Source of the DNA: Ruminococcus sp. zg-924
GTDB taxonomy: Bacteria; Bacillota; Clostridia; Oscillospirales; Acutalibacteraceae
Direction of reading: 5' to 3'
Assembly: GCF_024433635.1 (NCBI RefSeq)
Contig: NZ_WNJZ01000015.1
Location: 1 to 62,223 of the forward strand
DNA: 62,223 nucleotides
The position numbers and the translations under genes were made by a program. Numbering within the stretch: the first letter of the stretch is position 1; each line of letters begins with the position of its first letter. The notes below the pieces were generated by a model. That model did no database searches and had not been told where the DNA came from. It saw only the letters and a program-made list of their open reading frames with translations. Positions 36,483 through 45,547 of the stretch are shown here, in pieces.

Positions 36483-37220
36483 ATGGCTATAAAAATTCTT
36501 CATTTATATAACAACCTTATGAACCTTTACGGCGAGTATGCCAATGTTTCAATCCTTGCAAGGCATATTTCACAGCAGGGACTTGAAGCCGAGATAACAA
36601 GAACTGACAGCTGCTCATATATCAATTTTTCTGACTTTGAATTTATATATATCGGCAGCGGTACCGAAGCGGCGCAGAAAGCTGCGCTTGCAGATTTGCT
36701 CAAAAAAAAGGATGAGTTCTGTGCGGCGGCAAATTCCGGTACGGTTATGCTCTTAACGGGTAATGCTTTTGAAATGCTCGGCAAAGCTGTGACAGACGCA
36801 TATGGCAAACGTTTTGAAGCCATAGGTCTTTGTGATTTTGAAACAACCGAGAGCTATGAAAAACGCCTTACAGGGGATGCAATCTGCTCCTGTTCATTTA
36901 TGACTGAACCGTTTGTCGGCTTCATAAACAAATGCAGTACAACAACTAAGACTGAAAATCCGCTTTTCACAATGCAGATGGGATATGCGAACAATGCTTC
37001 TGAGCCTTACGAGGGCTGCCGTTTTAATAATGTGTTCGGAACACATCTTATCGGACCTGTATTCGTGAAAAATCCACATTTCACAGCTTACATTATAAAG
37101 CTTTTGGCAAAGGATATTGACGGCTTTAAATACAAAAAAATTGTAAATCTGTATGAGCAGGGGGCATATGAGATAACCCTGCGTGAGCTTAGAAACAGGC
37201 TGAAAGCAACAGCCGATTGA
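36483..37220 (+). CDS. gatD: GatD-like amidotransferase subunit lacking the catalytic Cys and His
   Basis: 245 aa, colinear with GatD: start IKILHLYNNLMNLYGEYANV, then the FEFIYIGSGTEAAQ, LCDFETTE, KRLTGD and GTHLIGPVFVKNP landmarks. In active GatD the nucleophile sits in ICGGYQ-LG; here that segment reads LTGNAFEMLG, with no Cys. The catalytic His of GTYLHGP is Ile here (GTHLIGP). So the glutaminase triad is gone although the fold and the MurT pairing are kept. It may be a structural partner for a MurT that uses free ammonia, or bind something else. ATG at 36483 after GAGGAGGG. Confidence 0.85.
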   Translation: MAIKILHLYNNLMNLYGEYANVSILARHISQQGLEAEITRTDSCSYINFSDFEFIYIGSGTEAAQKAALADLLKKKDEFCAAANSGTVMLLTGNAFEMLGKAVTDAYGKRFEAIGLCDFETTESYEKRLTGDAICSCSFMTEPFVGFINKCSTTTKTENPLFTMQMGYANNASEPYEGCRFNNVFGTHLIGPVFVKNPHFTAYIIKLLAKDIDGFKYKKIVNLYEQGAYEITLRELRNRLKATAD

Positions 37221-37230
37221 GAGGAATAAA

Positions 37231-39438
37231 ATGGACAATACCGAGCTTGAACGGCTTGAGGGCGACGTAGAAAGCATTGTTTACCGCAATGACGAAAACG
37301 GCTATACAGTCCTTGAGCTTGACTGCGACGGCGAGCTTGTAACGGCCGTGGGGAATATGCCGCTTGTTGCTGTGGGAGAATCGCTGTCGCTTCTTGGCGT
37401 TTTTACAAACCACAGCTCCTACGGCATGCAGTTTTCCGTCAGGGCTTTTGAGCGCTCAATGCCTGTGGGAGCTGCTTCAATTTTAAAATATCTTTCCTCA
37501 CGTGCAATTAAAGGCGTCGGTCCCTCAACAGCAAAAAAGCTTGTCGAGCAGTTTGGCGACAGCACGCTTGACGTTATTGAAAACGAGCCGCAGCGTCTTA
37601 CAGCGATAAAGGGAATTACGCTTGAAAAAGCTCAGCGTATGAGCGAGGAGCTTCAGGGGCATTTCGGAATACGTCAGCTTATGGTAAAGCTTCAAACCTA
37701 CGGTGTGCCGCCGCAGAGCATTGTAAGCCTGTGGCGTGAATACGGTAAAAACGCATTGACGGCTATTGAGGAAAACCCATATATTCTCTGTTCTGAGCAG
37801 TTTTCAATCCCGTTTGAGTCCGCAGATAAAATAGCGCAAAAGCAGGAAAAGGCGGCTGATAATATATTCAGAATAGAGGCAGGGCTTTTTCATATTCTTG
37901 AGCATAACAAGCTCAATGGTCACACCTGTCTGCCAAAGGACAGACTCTTGCAGGCTTGTTCAACATTCCTTGAGCTGCCACTTGATAAGTGTACCTCATG
38001 CCTTGAAAATATGCTTTTGTCAAACACGCTTTTTTCGCACAGCATAAACGGGCGTGAGTTTATTTTCACTCCGCAGATGTATGAGTGCGAGCTGTACGTT
38101 GCGGCAAGGCTAAATGCTATGCTTCGATGTCCCCCCAGCGTGATAAGCGGAGTTGAAATGGCGCTTGACAAAATTGAAATCAGCGAAAAAATAGAATATG
38201 CCGCACTTCAGCGGCAGGCTGTTACCGAAGCGGCAAGCAAGGGACTTTTAGTACTTACAGGTGGTCCCGGTACAGGCAAAACAACTACGTTAAACGCAAT
38301 TATTAAAATCCTTAAAATGAATGGCGAAAGGGTATTTCTTGCCGCACCAACGGGCAGAGCCGCACAGCGAATGAGCGAGGTGACAGGTGAAGAGGCTAAG
38401 ACAATTCACCGCCTTCTTGAGGTCAGCTGGGATAACCGTGACCGCCCTGTTTTCAAGCGTAATGAATCAAATCCACTTCGGTGTGACGCTTTAATTATAG
38501 ATGAGGTATCAATGGTTGACAGCGCACTGTTTTTCAGCGTTATGCAGGCTGTGCCTATGGGCTGCCGCATTATTCTTGTTGGTGACAGCGACCAGCTGCC
38601 GTCAGTCGGAGCAGGAAATGTGCTGAGTGATTTAATCGAATCCTACGCCGTGCCTGTCGTTCAGCTTAATGAAATCTTCCGCCAGTCGATGAAAAGCCTC
38701 ATCGTTACCAACGCCCACAGAATAGTCAAAGGCGAAATGCCGATACTTAACGAAACGAAAAAGGACTTCTTTTTTATGCAGCGCATTAATAAGGAGCTTA
38801 TTGCAAAAACAATAATCGACCTTTGCAAAACACGTCTGCCGCACTCCTACGGCTTTTCTCCGCTTGACGATATACAGGTGCTCTGTCCGGGTAAAAAGGG
38901 TGTGCTTGGAACATTTGATTTAAACGAAAGGCTTCAAGCCGCTTTGAATCCTGCTGATGAGCTTAAGCCTGAGCTTGTGTTCAACAACAAGGTATTTCGC
39001 CAGGGCGACAAGGTTATGCAAATAAAAAATAATTATGATATACCTTGGACTCGTGATGACGGCGAAATGGGCGAGGGTATTTTTAACGGCGACGTTGGCA
39101 TACTCACACGAGTTAATAAAAGCTCAAAGTCGGTGGAGGTTCGCTTTGATGATAAAACAGCAAAGTATCACGGCGATGACTTGCTCCATTTAGAGCTTGC
39201 CTATGCTGCAACAGTTCATAAAAGTCAAGGAAATGAGTTTAACGCTGTTGTTATTCCAATGCACAAGGGAGCTCCGCAGCTTTATTACCGCAATCTGCTT
39301 TACACAGCCGTAACAAGGGCAAAGAGCTTGCTCATTCTTGTTGGAGATCCGAGTGTTGTTGAATATATGGTCAAAAACAACAGAAGGACTCTGCGATATT
39401 CCGGTTTGAAATGCTTTTTGCTTGAGGGCTTGCAATGA
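37231..39438 (+). CDS. recD2: RecD2-type 5'-3' DNA helicase
   Basis: 735-aa SF1B helicase acting without RecBC in DNA repair and replication-fork rescue. N-terminal OB-like domain, then helix-hairpin-helix units (AIKGVGPSTAKKLVEQFG; ITLEKAQRMSEEL), Walker A GGPGTGKTT (~345), DEVSMVD, QGDKVMQIKNNYD, and the C-terminal HKSQGNEF ... TAVTRAKSLLILVGD motifs. AGAGGAATAAA precedes the ATG. Its ATGA stop/start overlap with the ComF gene shows one mRNA. Confidence 0.96.
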   Translation: MDNTELERLEGDVESIVYRNDENGYTVLELDCDGELVTAVGNMPLVAVGESLSLLGVFTNHSSYGMQFSVRAFERSMPVGAASILKYLSSRAIKGVGPSTAKKLVEQFGDSTLDVIENEPQRLTAIKGITLEKAQRMSEELQGHFGIRQLMVKLQTYGVPPQSIVSLWREYGKNALTAIEENPYILCSEQFSIPFESADKIAQKQEKAADNIFRIEAGLFHILEHNKLNGHTCLPKDRLLQACSTFLELPLDKCTSCLENMLLSNTLFSHSINGREFIFTPQMYECELYVAARLNAMLRCPPSVISGVEMALDKIEISEKIEYAALQRQAVTEAASKGLLVLTGGPGTGKTTTLNAIIKILKMNGERVFLAAPTGRAAQRMSEVTGEEAKTIHRLLEVSWDNRDRPVFKRNESNPLRCDALIIDEVSMVDSALFFSVMQAVPMGCRIILVGDSDQLPSVGAGNVLSDLIESYAVPVVQLNEIFRQSMKSLIVTNAHRIVKGEMPILNETKKDFFFMQRINKELIAKTIIDLCKTRLPHSYGFSPLDDIQVLCPGKKGVLGTFDLNERLQAALNPADELKPELVFNNKVFRQGDKVMQIKNNYDIPWTRDDGEMGEGIFNGDVGILTRVNKSSKSVEVRFDDKTAKYHGDDLLHLELAYAATVHKSQGNEFNAVVIPMHKGAPQLYYRNLLYTAVTRAKSLLILVGDPSVVEYMVKNNRRTLRYSGLKCFLLEGLQ

Positions 39439-40052
39439 TTACACCAGGCGATATAATTTTTACACGCAAATGTCCGTTTTGCGCAGAGGTAATAAAACTA
39501 AATAAGTCCGAGTGTGCGTCATGTCGTGACGGACTGCCGAGCAGTAGCTTAAGAAAAATCGGTACATACAAGTGCGCCTATGCCTTTCCGTATTCGGGAG
39601 AGTACAGAAAGGCTGTGCTTGAGTATAAATTTAATGGTAAGCACTATTACTGCGCTTCATTCGCTGAATATATGAAAAGCGCAGTTGACGCACAGCTTGC
39701 AGATTGCAGCTTCGACGTTGTTACATATGTACCTATATACGGCGAAAAGCGGTATCGCTTTAATCACAGCAGAACGCTTGCCAAGCACCTTTCAAGGCTG
39801 CTTTCACTGCCTTGTGAGCAGCTGCTCGTTAAGACAAAGCATACACAGAAGCAACATTTGCTCAGCTTAGATGACAGGCGGCATAATGTTAGCGGAGTGT
39901 TTTCGTCTGTTGATGTCAGCGGTAAAAATATACTGCTTGTTGACGATATAATCACAAGCGGCTACACCTTAGCCGAATGTATTCGTACTCTTAAATACGG
40001 CGGAGCAAACAGCGTATTCTGCGTTACTCTTTGCGCTGTAATTTTTGATTGA
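39435..40052 (+). CDS. ComF family phosphoribosyltransferase-like protein
   Basis: 205 aa. N-terminal zinc module (CPFCAEVIKLNKSECASC), then the AYPFSGEYRKAVLEYKFNG-type ComF segment, PIYGEKRYRFNHSRTLAKHL and the PRPP-binding motif ILLVDDIITSGYTL. ComFC of Bacillus is needed for DNA uptake in competence, but many anaerobes carry it without full competence machinery and its enzymatic role is unproven. Starts at an ATG overlapping the recD2 stop. Confidence 0.9.
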   Translation: MITPGDIIFTRKCPFCAEVIKLNKSECASCRDGLPSSSLRKIGTYKCAYAFPYSGEYRKAVLEYKFNGKHYYCASFAEYMKSAVDAQLADCSFDVVTYVPIYGEKRYRFNHSRTLAKHLSRLLSLPCEQLLVKTKHTQKQHLLSLDDRRHNVSGVFSSVDVSGKNILLVDDIITSGYTLAECIRTLKYGGANSVFCVTLCAVIFD

Positions 40053-40208
40053 TATATTATGATTGTTTTCAAGATTTTGTCTGTAAAAATTATGCGCCTG
40101 TTTTACATATCTTTTACAATAATACCACTAATGAGTCACACTATTGTAACGGTACGATATCTATAATTGCTATATACAGTTTATAATTTGTAGCCAAGGT
40201 GATGATTT

Positions 40209-40892
40209 ATGGAAAGCGGTAATGTGGAAATACGAAAGTATTTTGAATATAATGCGTCGTGCTATGGCTCAGGCGAGACTTGCAAGTGTGCATTGGCGAA
40301 CCCGTCTGAAAACGGCGGCTACGGCTTTTATGCTGCTCCTGTAGGTGGGTTTCATGAGGTGAGCAGCGTTTCCACTGACAAAGACGATGAAAATGTTTAT
40401 ATAGGAGTATGCGTTATTGGACAAGGGGAGGACGGACGAAGGTTTTTCCGAAATGTGTCCACCGGATTTCTGGGAATATTTAACGGTTGCCGCTTTTCGT
40501 TTGGAGATATTCTTTACTGCTGTGCTGTTGAAAGCTGCGTTAGTACGATGACGCCGACTGAGTGCAGGCTTCGTGTTGATTACCGAAACGGAGATGAAAA
40601 GGTATATACTGTTCTTTTTGTGCCGTTTATTAGTGATAGCGGTTCACAAAATGTACTTCTCAACGTTCTGCCGACGTATAATTCTGATTATGTTAAAGAG
40701 CCTGAGGTGCTAAAGGGTATTACAGACAGAGAGCAGCAGATAGTTGATTTAGCCGCCAGTGGCTGCACAAACCGATATATAGCTCACAAGCTGATGATAA
40801 CAGAGGGTACAGTAAAGAAAACACTTCACAACGCATATAAAAAGCTTGGGATTAATTCACGTATGGAGCTTATTCGCCTGATTCACGGCTGA
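40209..40892 (+). CDS. LuxR-type transcriptional regulator
   Basis: 227 aa. The C-terminal ~60 residues form a GerE/LuxR helix-turn-helix (ITDREQQIVDLAASGCTNRYIAHKLMITEGTVKKTLHNAYKKLGI). The N-terminal ~160 residues match no domain I can name; they are rich in Cys and Gly (CYGSGETCKC) with no response-regulator Asp pattern, so it is probably a sensor or partner-binding domain. AAGGTGATGATTT precedes the ATG. The receiver-type regulator follows 32 nt later, likely in the same operon. Confidence 0.85.
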   Translation: MESGNVEIRKYFEYNASCYGSGETCKCALANPSENGGYGFYAAPVGGFHEVSSVSTDKDDENVYIGVCVIGQGEDGRRFFRNVSTGFLGIFNGCRFSFGDILYCCAVESCVSTMTPTECRLRVDYRNGDEKVYTVLFVPFISDSGSQNVLLNVLPTYNSDYVKEPEVLKGITDREQQIVDLAASGCTNRYIAHKLMITEGTVKKTLHNAYKKLGINSRMELIRLIHG

Positions 40893-40924
40893 TATACCAC
40901 CAACTTCTGTCCGGGTGATTTATT

Positions 40925-41749
40925 ATGGTAAATACAATTTTGATTAGTAAAAATGAGCTGTGCCTTGATCTTATGTCACAGCTTTGCTCGGAACATCTTG
41001 AGATTAATGTTCTGGGCAAATATGCTTCATATATGCAGGCACTTAAGCTTGCGCAAGGCAGAACAGTTGATTTTGCCTTGATTGACTATCCCGATGGTGA
41101 TGAAGATGCTATTGAGTTTGGCACTTCACTGCGCAGATTAAATTCATCAGTTGTGCTTATTTACTTTATCACTCAGCCACAGCAGAGTTTTGAGGCGGTT
41201 AAAATAAGAGCTGATTTCTGTCTTATTAAACCGTTTTCAAAATATGAATTCAGAGGTGCCGTCAGACGTGCGTATGTGCTGAACAAATCAAGCGGCTGTC
41301 CGGTGGTTATGCATATGTTTGGTAAGTTCGGCGTGTTTTGCGACGGACGAGCAGTTAAGTTTAAAAGCAATAAAGCTAAGGAGCTTTTTGCCCTTTGTGC
41401 AGACCACTGTGGGGCAGAGGTTACTATTGGGGAAGCCTCGGATAAGCTGTGGGGCGAAAGACCGTATGACGATAAGGTAAAGGCGCTTTACAGAAAGGCT
41501 GTTATGAACATAAGGCGAACTCTTGAGGAGTATGATATTCAAAACGTATTTTTAGTCAAGCGTGGCTCGTGTGGGATAAATCCTAATAATATAAGCTGTG
41601 ATTACTACAAGTTCAGAAGGTCGCCAATTGCGAACATAGAGCTTTACAACGGTGAATACTTAAGTGACTATTCTTGGGCAGAGGAAAGGGCGGCTATGCT
41701 TCATTTTCAGAAAACCAGACTTATCAAAGAGCTTGATCAAGGTGTGTAA
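40925..41749 (+). CDS. Receiver-like regulator with SARP/OmpR-type winged helix
   Basis: 274 aa. Residues ~1-120 look like a response-regulator receiver (TILISKNELCLDLMSQ start, FALIDYPDGDE with a candidate Asp at ~54, LIKPFSKYEF with the conserved Lys-Pro). From ~128 (VMHMFGKFGVFCDGRAVKFKSNKAKELFALCADH) there is a winged-helix DNA-binding domain of the type seen in BTAD/SARP-like regulators of clostridia. No histidine kinase is adjacent. Paired with the LuxR-type gene upstream; their target genes are not in evidence here. Confidence 0.82.
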   Translation: MVNTILISKNELCLDLMSQLCSEHLEINVLGKYASYMQALKLAQGRTVDFALIDYPDGDEDAIEFGTSLRRLNSSVVLIYFITQPQQSFEAVKIRADFCLIKPFSKYEFRGAVRRAYVLNKSSGCPVVMHMFGKFGVFCDGRAVKFKSNKAKELFALCADHCGAEVTIGEASDKLWGERPYDDKVKALYRKAVMNIRRTLEEYDIQNVFLVKRGSCGINPNNISCDYYKFRRSPIANIELYNGEYLSDYSWAEERAAMLHFQKTRLIKELDQGV

Positions 41750-41773
41750 ATCCTTTATTTTTTGAATTTTTTC

Positions 41774-41802
41774 TTGTAAAATCAGAAATATAGTAGTATA
41801 AT
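41774..41802 (+). promoter_or_regulatory. Promoter of a candidate small RNA
   Basis: TTGTAA (41774-41779) and TATAAT (41797-41802) at 17-nt spacing, downstream of the receiver-type regulator and with no plus-strand gene after it. Confidence 0.5.
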
Positions 41803-41808
41803 CTTATA

Positions 41809-41890
41809 GGGTTTTAGTTTGACGGATGCATTGAATATATTAAAGGCAGTGATGCACAAAGGATAGGTGCGAATCACTGCCTTTAATTGT
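41809..41890 (+). ncRNA. Candidate small RNA of about 80 nt
   Basis: From the expected start after the TATAAT at 41797 to the stem-loop at 41841-41885 there is a short transcript with no open frame of note. It contains the unpaired stretch TTATAGGGTTTTAGTTTGACGG and ends in a 13-bp perfect hairpin. No known family was recognised. Confidence 0.35.
41841..41885. terminator. Bidirectional stem-loop
   Basis: TAAAGGCAGTGAT (41841-41853) and ATCACTGCCTTTA (41873-41885), 13-bp perfect stem with a 19-nt loop, between the convergent regulator and PH-domain genes. Confidence 0.7.
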
Positions 41891-41902
41891 TTGTATCATA
41901 TT

Positions 41903-42319
41903 TTATATGTCGCTGTTGAGTGTGTCATTAATATCGCTGAAATCATCACAGTCGCACGGACCGTCTGAAATAACCTCGCCCTTTCTTATTCTGAGTCTTG
42001 ATTTTTCCTTTTCAACCTGCTCTGAAAGAAGTTCCTTGAACTTGTGCGAGTTCTTTATGTTCTTAAGCTCAAGTGTCGGCGTAGTTTGGTCCTGTGCGTG
42101 AACAATAACTGTGCCAAGTCCGAAAAGCTTTTGAAAAAGCGTTTTTCTCAGCGTTAAATCAAGCACTCTGTACAAAAGAATTTCATCCTCTACGCTTGAT
42201 AAAAGGCCGCTGTTGATAAGAAGCTTCCTTTCGTTAAGCGTGTATGTTGTAAATGTAAACGGAAGTCCAAAGAAAACCCATCTTTTTCTCTCTTTTATAA
42301 TTACATTTTGCTCACTCAT
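41903..42319 (-). CDS. Bacterial PH-domain protein
   Basis: 138 aa. The pattern WVFFGLPFTFTTYTLNERKLLINSGLLSSVEDEILLYRVLDL resembles the YdbS/bPH2 (DUF304) family, here without membrane helices. The C-terminal third is charged and acidic, ending in a CDCDDFSD stretch. AGGAGGTATGTT precedes the ATG. It stands alone, separated from the zinc-ribbon gene by a terminator. Role unknown. Confidence 0.75.
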   Translation of the reverse strand: MSEQNVIIKERKRWVFFGLPFTFTTYTLNERKLLINSGLLSSVEDEILLYRVLDLTLRKTLFQKLFGLGTVIVHAQDQTTPTLELKNIKNSHKFKELLSEQVEKEKSRLRIRKGEVISDGPCDCDDFSDINDTLNSDI

Positions 42320-42403
42320 AACATACCTCCTAAATTTGTACTCATAGAATGTTTATTAATATTATATCAGAGCAAATTAAAGTATGCAACAATATCAAAA
42401 GAA

Positions 42404-42445
42404 AAATGCCTCATTTTGTGGTTAAGTTCACAAAACGAGGCGTTT
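42404..42445 (-). terminator. Terminator of the gdhA operon
   Basis: 17-nt arms at 42404-42420 and 42429-42445; on the minus-strand RNA all pairs form (two as G-U) and the right side is a run of Us. It closes the gdhA/zinc-ribbon transcript. Confidence 0.8.
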
Positions 42446-42462
42446 CTTTGTTGAATTCGATA

Positions 42463-42990
42463 TTACTTAAAAAACGGAAGACTGCGTATGATAACAGGCT
42501 CTTTTGCCTTACCGCCGCAAATCTGAACAAAGCAGATTATCTTGATTACCAAGAAAACTATCGACATAACTGCACATGCAATTGGAACAATAATTGTCCA
42601 GATAAGTACAATTCCGACTATTGTCAGTAAAGCGTCAATTACAGTAAATTTAAGTGCCTGTCTTACGTGGAATTTTACATAAGGCGACTCATTTGCGCCG
42701 AGCATTGCAATTATAATACCGACAATTCCCAAAAGATATGGTAACATCGCAATAACTTTATTTTCGGAAATATCTTTTACATCGTAGTCAGCGGTGTGGT
42801 CATACGGGTCATATGCAGGAGCATATCCGGCGTAACCGTTCTGATTTTGATACTGATTCTGATAAGGTGCGTTAGCCTGCTGGTTTACCTGCTGCTGCGC
42901 AAACGGTGAAGCTGCGCCAAGCTGTGTGCCGCAGTTTGTGCAGAAGGTAGAGCCGTCTGCAAGCTGATTGCCGCATTTCGGACAAGTCAT
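42463..42990 (-). CDS. Zinc-ribbon membrane protein (DUF4870-like)
   Basis: 175 aa. N-terminal zinc ribbon MTCPKCGNQLADGSTFCTNCG (two CxxC pairs), then a Gln/Asn/Tyr-rich linker (~30-65), then three or four hydrophobic segments with KFHVRQALKF between them, typical of DUF4870-like Tic20-fold proteins. AAGGAGG precedes the ATG. Follows gdhA by 20 nt and shares its terminator; function unknown. Confidence 0.8.
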   Translation of the reverse strand: MTCPKCGNQLADGSTFCTNCGTQLGAASPFAQQQVNQQANAPYQNQYQNQNGYAGYAPAYDPYDHTADYDVKDISENKVIAMLPYLLGIVGIIIAMLGANESPYVKFHVRQALKFTVIDALLTIVGIVLIWTIIVPIACAVMSIVFLVIKIICFVQICGGKAKEPVIIRSLPFFK

Positions 42991-43010
42991 CTAAAATCCT
43001 CCTTGTGTTA

Positions 43011-44366
<1,356 letters not shown>

Positions 44367-44382
44367 TTATTTTTTTACATAT

Positions 44383-44420
44383 AAAAAACATCAGCACGCT
44401 GAAAAATACAGGCACTGATG
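44383..44420 (-). promoter_or_regulatory. Attenuator-like hairpin in the gdhA leader
   Basis: On the minus-strand RNA CATCAG (from 44420-44415) pairs with CTGATG (44394-44389), with partial pairing inside, followed at once by six Us (44388-44383), about 40 nt before the gdhA start. A second small CAGC/GCTG hairpin lies upstream of it. Confidence 0.5.
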
Positions 44421-44478
44421 CACTAATAACTTAACCACAGCGCCTTTGCTGCACAGTAAATTATATGATTTGTGTATT

Positions 44479-44507
44479 ATAATAACACTATTTTTCTTTT
44501 TTTGCAA
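44479..44507 (-). promoter_or_regulatory. Promoter of gdhA
   Basis: On the minus strand TTGCAA (44507-44502) and TATTAT (44484-44479) with 17-nt spacing; the predicted leader to the gdhA start is about 130 nt long. Confidence 0.6.
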
Positions 44508-44669
44508 GTTTTTGCAAGAAAAATTTGAAAAAATTTCAAAATTATGTTGGCTTTGCGTGTGTTTACGCTCTTTTTACTGTTGCAAATGCAGTAAATGTTA
44601 TTTGAAACACCAAAAATTGTCATTTTTTATGCTAAATATAATTCCTGTTTGACAAAGTTTAAAATGTTA

Positions 44670-44698
44670 TTGCTAAAATCTGTAATTTAGAGTATAAT
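44670..44698 (+). promoter_or_regulatory. Promoter of the purine cluster
   Basis: TTGCTA (44670-44675), 17 nt, TATAAT (44693-44698), 58 nt ahead of purC. A TTGACA at 44650 is too far from the TATAAT to pair with it. Confidence 0.65.
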
Positions 44699-44755
44699 GT
44701 AAATTGAATTTTTATTTTCAAAATTTTGATTACATACTGAAAGGGGTTTTCTCTG

Positions 44756-45460
44756 ATGGAAAAAGGCAAACAGATTTATGAGGGCAAGGCAAAAAAGGTT
44801 TTTGAAACAACAGATCCTGATTTGTGCATTGTATCCTATAAGGATGACGCAACAGCATTTAACGGCGAAAAGAAGGGCACAATTGTTGGCAAGGGTGTAG
44901 TTAACAACAAGATGTCTAACTTTATGTTCAAGCTCTTAGAGGAAAAGGGAATCAAAACCGACTTTGTAGAGGAGCTTAACGACCGTGACACCGTATTAAA
45001 AAGAGTTGAGATTGTACCGCTTGAGGTTATCGTAAGAAACAAGGCTGCCGGCAGTCTTTCAAAGCGTCTTGGACTTCCTGAGGGAACACCGATGAAGACG
45101 ACTGTTCTTGAGTTTTGCTATAAAAATGACGACCTTGGCGACCCAATTGTAAACGAGTACCACATTCTTGCTGCTGAGCTTGCAACTAAAGAGGAAATCG
45201 ACACTATTTCTTCAATGGCTCTTAAGATAAATGAGGTTATGATTGAGTTCTTCAAGAGCGTAAATATTGACCTTATCGACTTTAAGCTTGAGTTTGGCCG
45301 CTTCAAGGGCGAAATTCTCCTTGCAGACGAAATCTCACCCGATACCTGCCGTTTCTGGGATGTAAACACTCAGGAGAAGCTCGACAAGGACCGTTTCCGT
45401 CGTGATATGGGCGGTGTTGAAGAGGCATATGCCGAGGTTATGAGAAGAATAGGTCTTTAA
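44756..45460 (+). CDS. purC: SAICAR synthetase
   Basis: Phosphoribosylaminoimidazole-succinocarboxamide synthase (234 aa), joining aspartate to CAIR with ATP in purine synthesis. Starts [15 protein letters not shown]; the substrate-binding [25 protein letters not shown] and [12 protein letters not shown] motifs are intact. AAAGGGG precedes the ATG. First gene of a purC-purF-purB-purA-guaA run on one strand, with gaps of 78-100 nt before purF and a few nt elsewhere. Confidence 0.98.
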   Translation: MEKGKQIYEGKAKKVFETTDPDLCIVSYKDDATAFNGEKKGTIVGKGVVNNKMSNFMFKLLEEKGIKTDFVEELNDRDTVLKRVEIVPLEVIVRNKAAGSLSKRLGLPEGTPMKTTVLEFCYKNDDLGDPIVNEYHILAAELATKEEIDTISSMALKINEVMIEFFKSVNIDLIDFKLEFGRFKGEILLADEISPDTCRFWDVNTQEKLDKDRFRRDMGGVEEAYAEVMRRIGL

Positions 45461-45547
45461 GTCTTTGTTAAATTATTCACCACACTGAATATAAAAATAA
45501 GGAATAATAAGCTAACGACTGTTTGAAATATTTTTGGGGTGAGTTTA

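Noticed and set aside
44640-44755. Possible purine riboswitch or PurR-type box before purC
   Set aside because: No aptamer-like three-way junction or conserved loop sequences, and no clear operator; only an ordinary promoter is visible.
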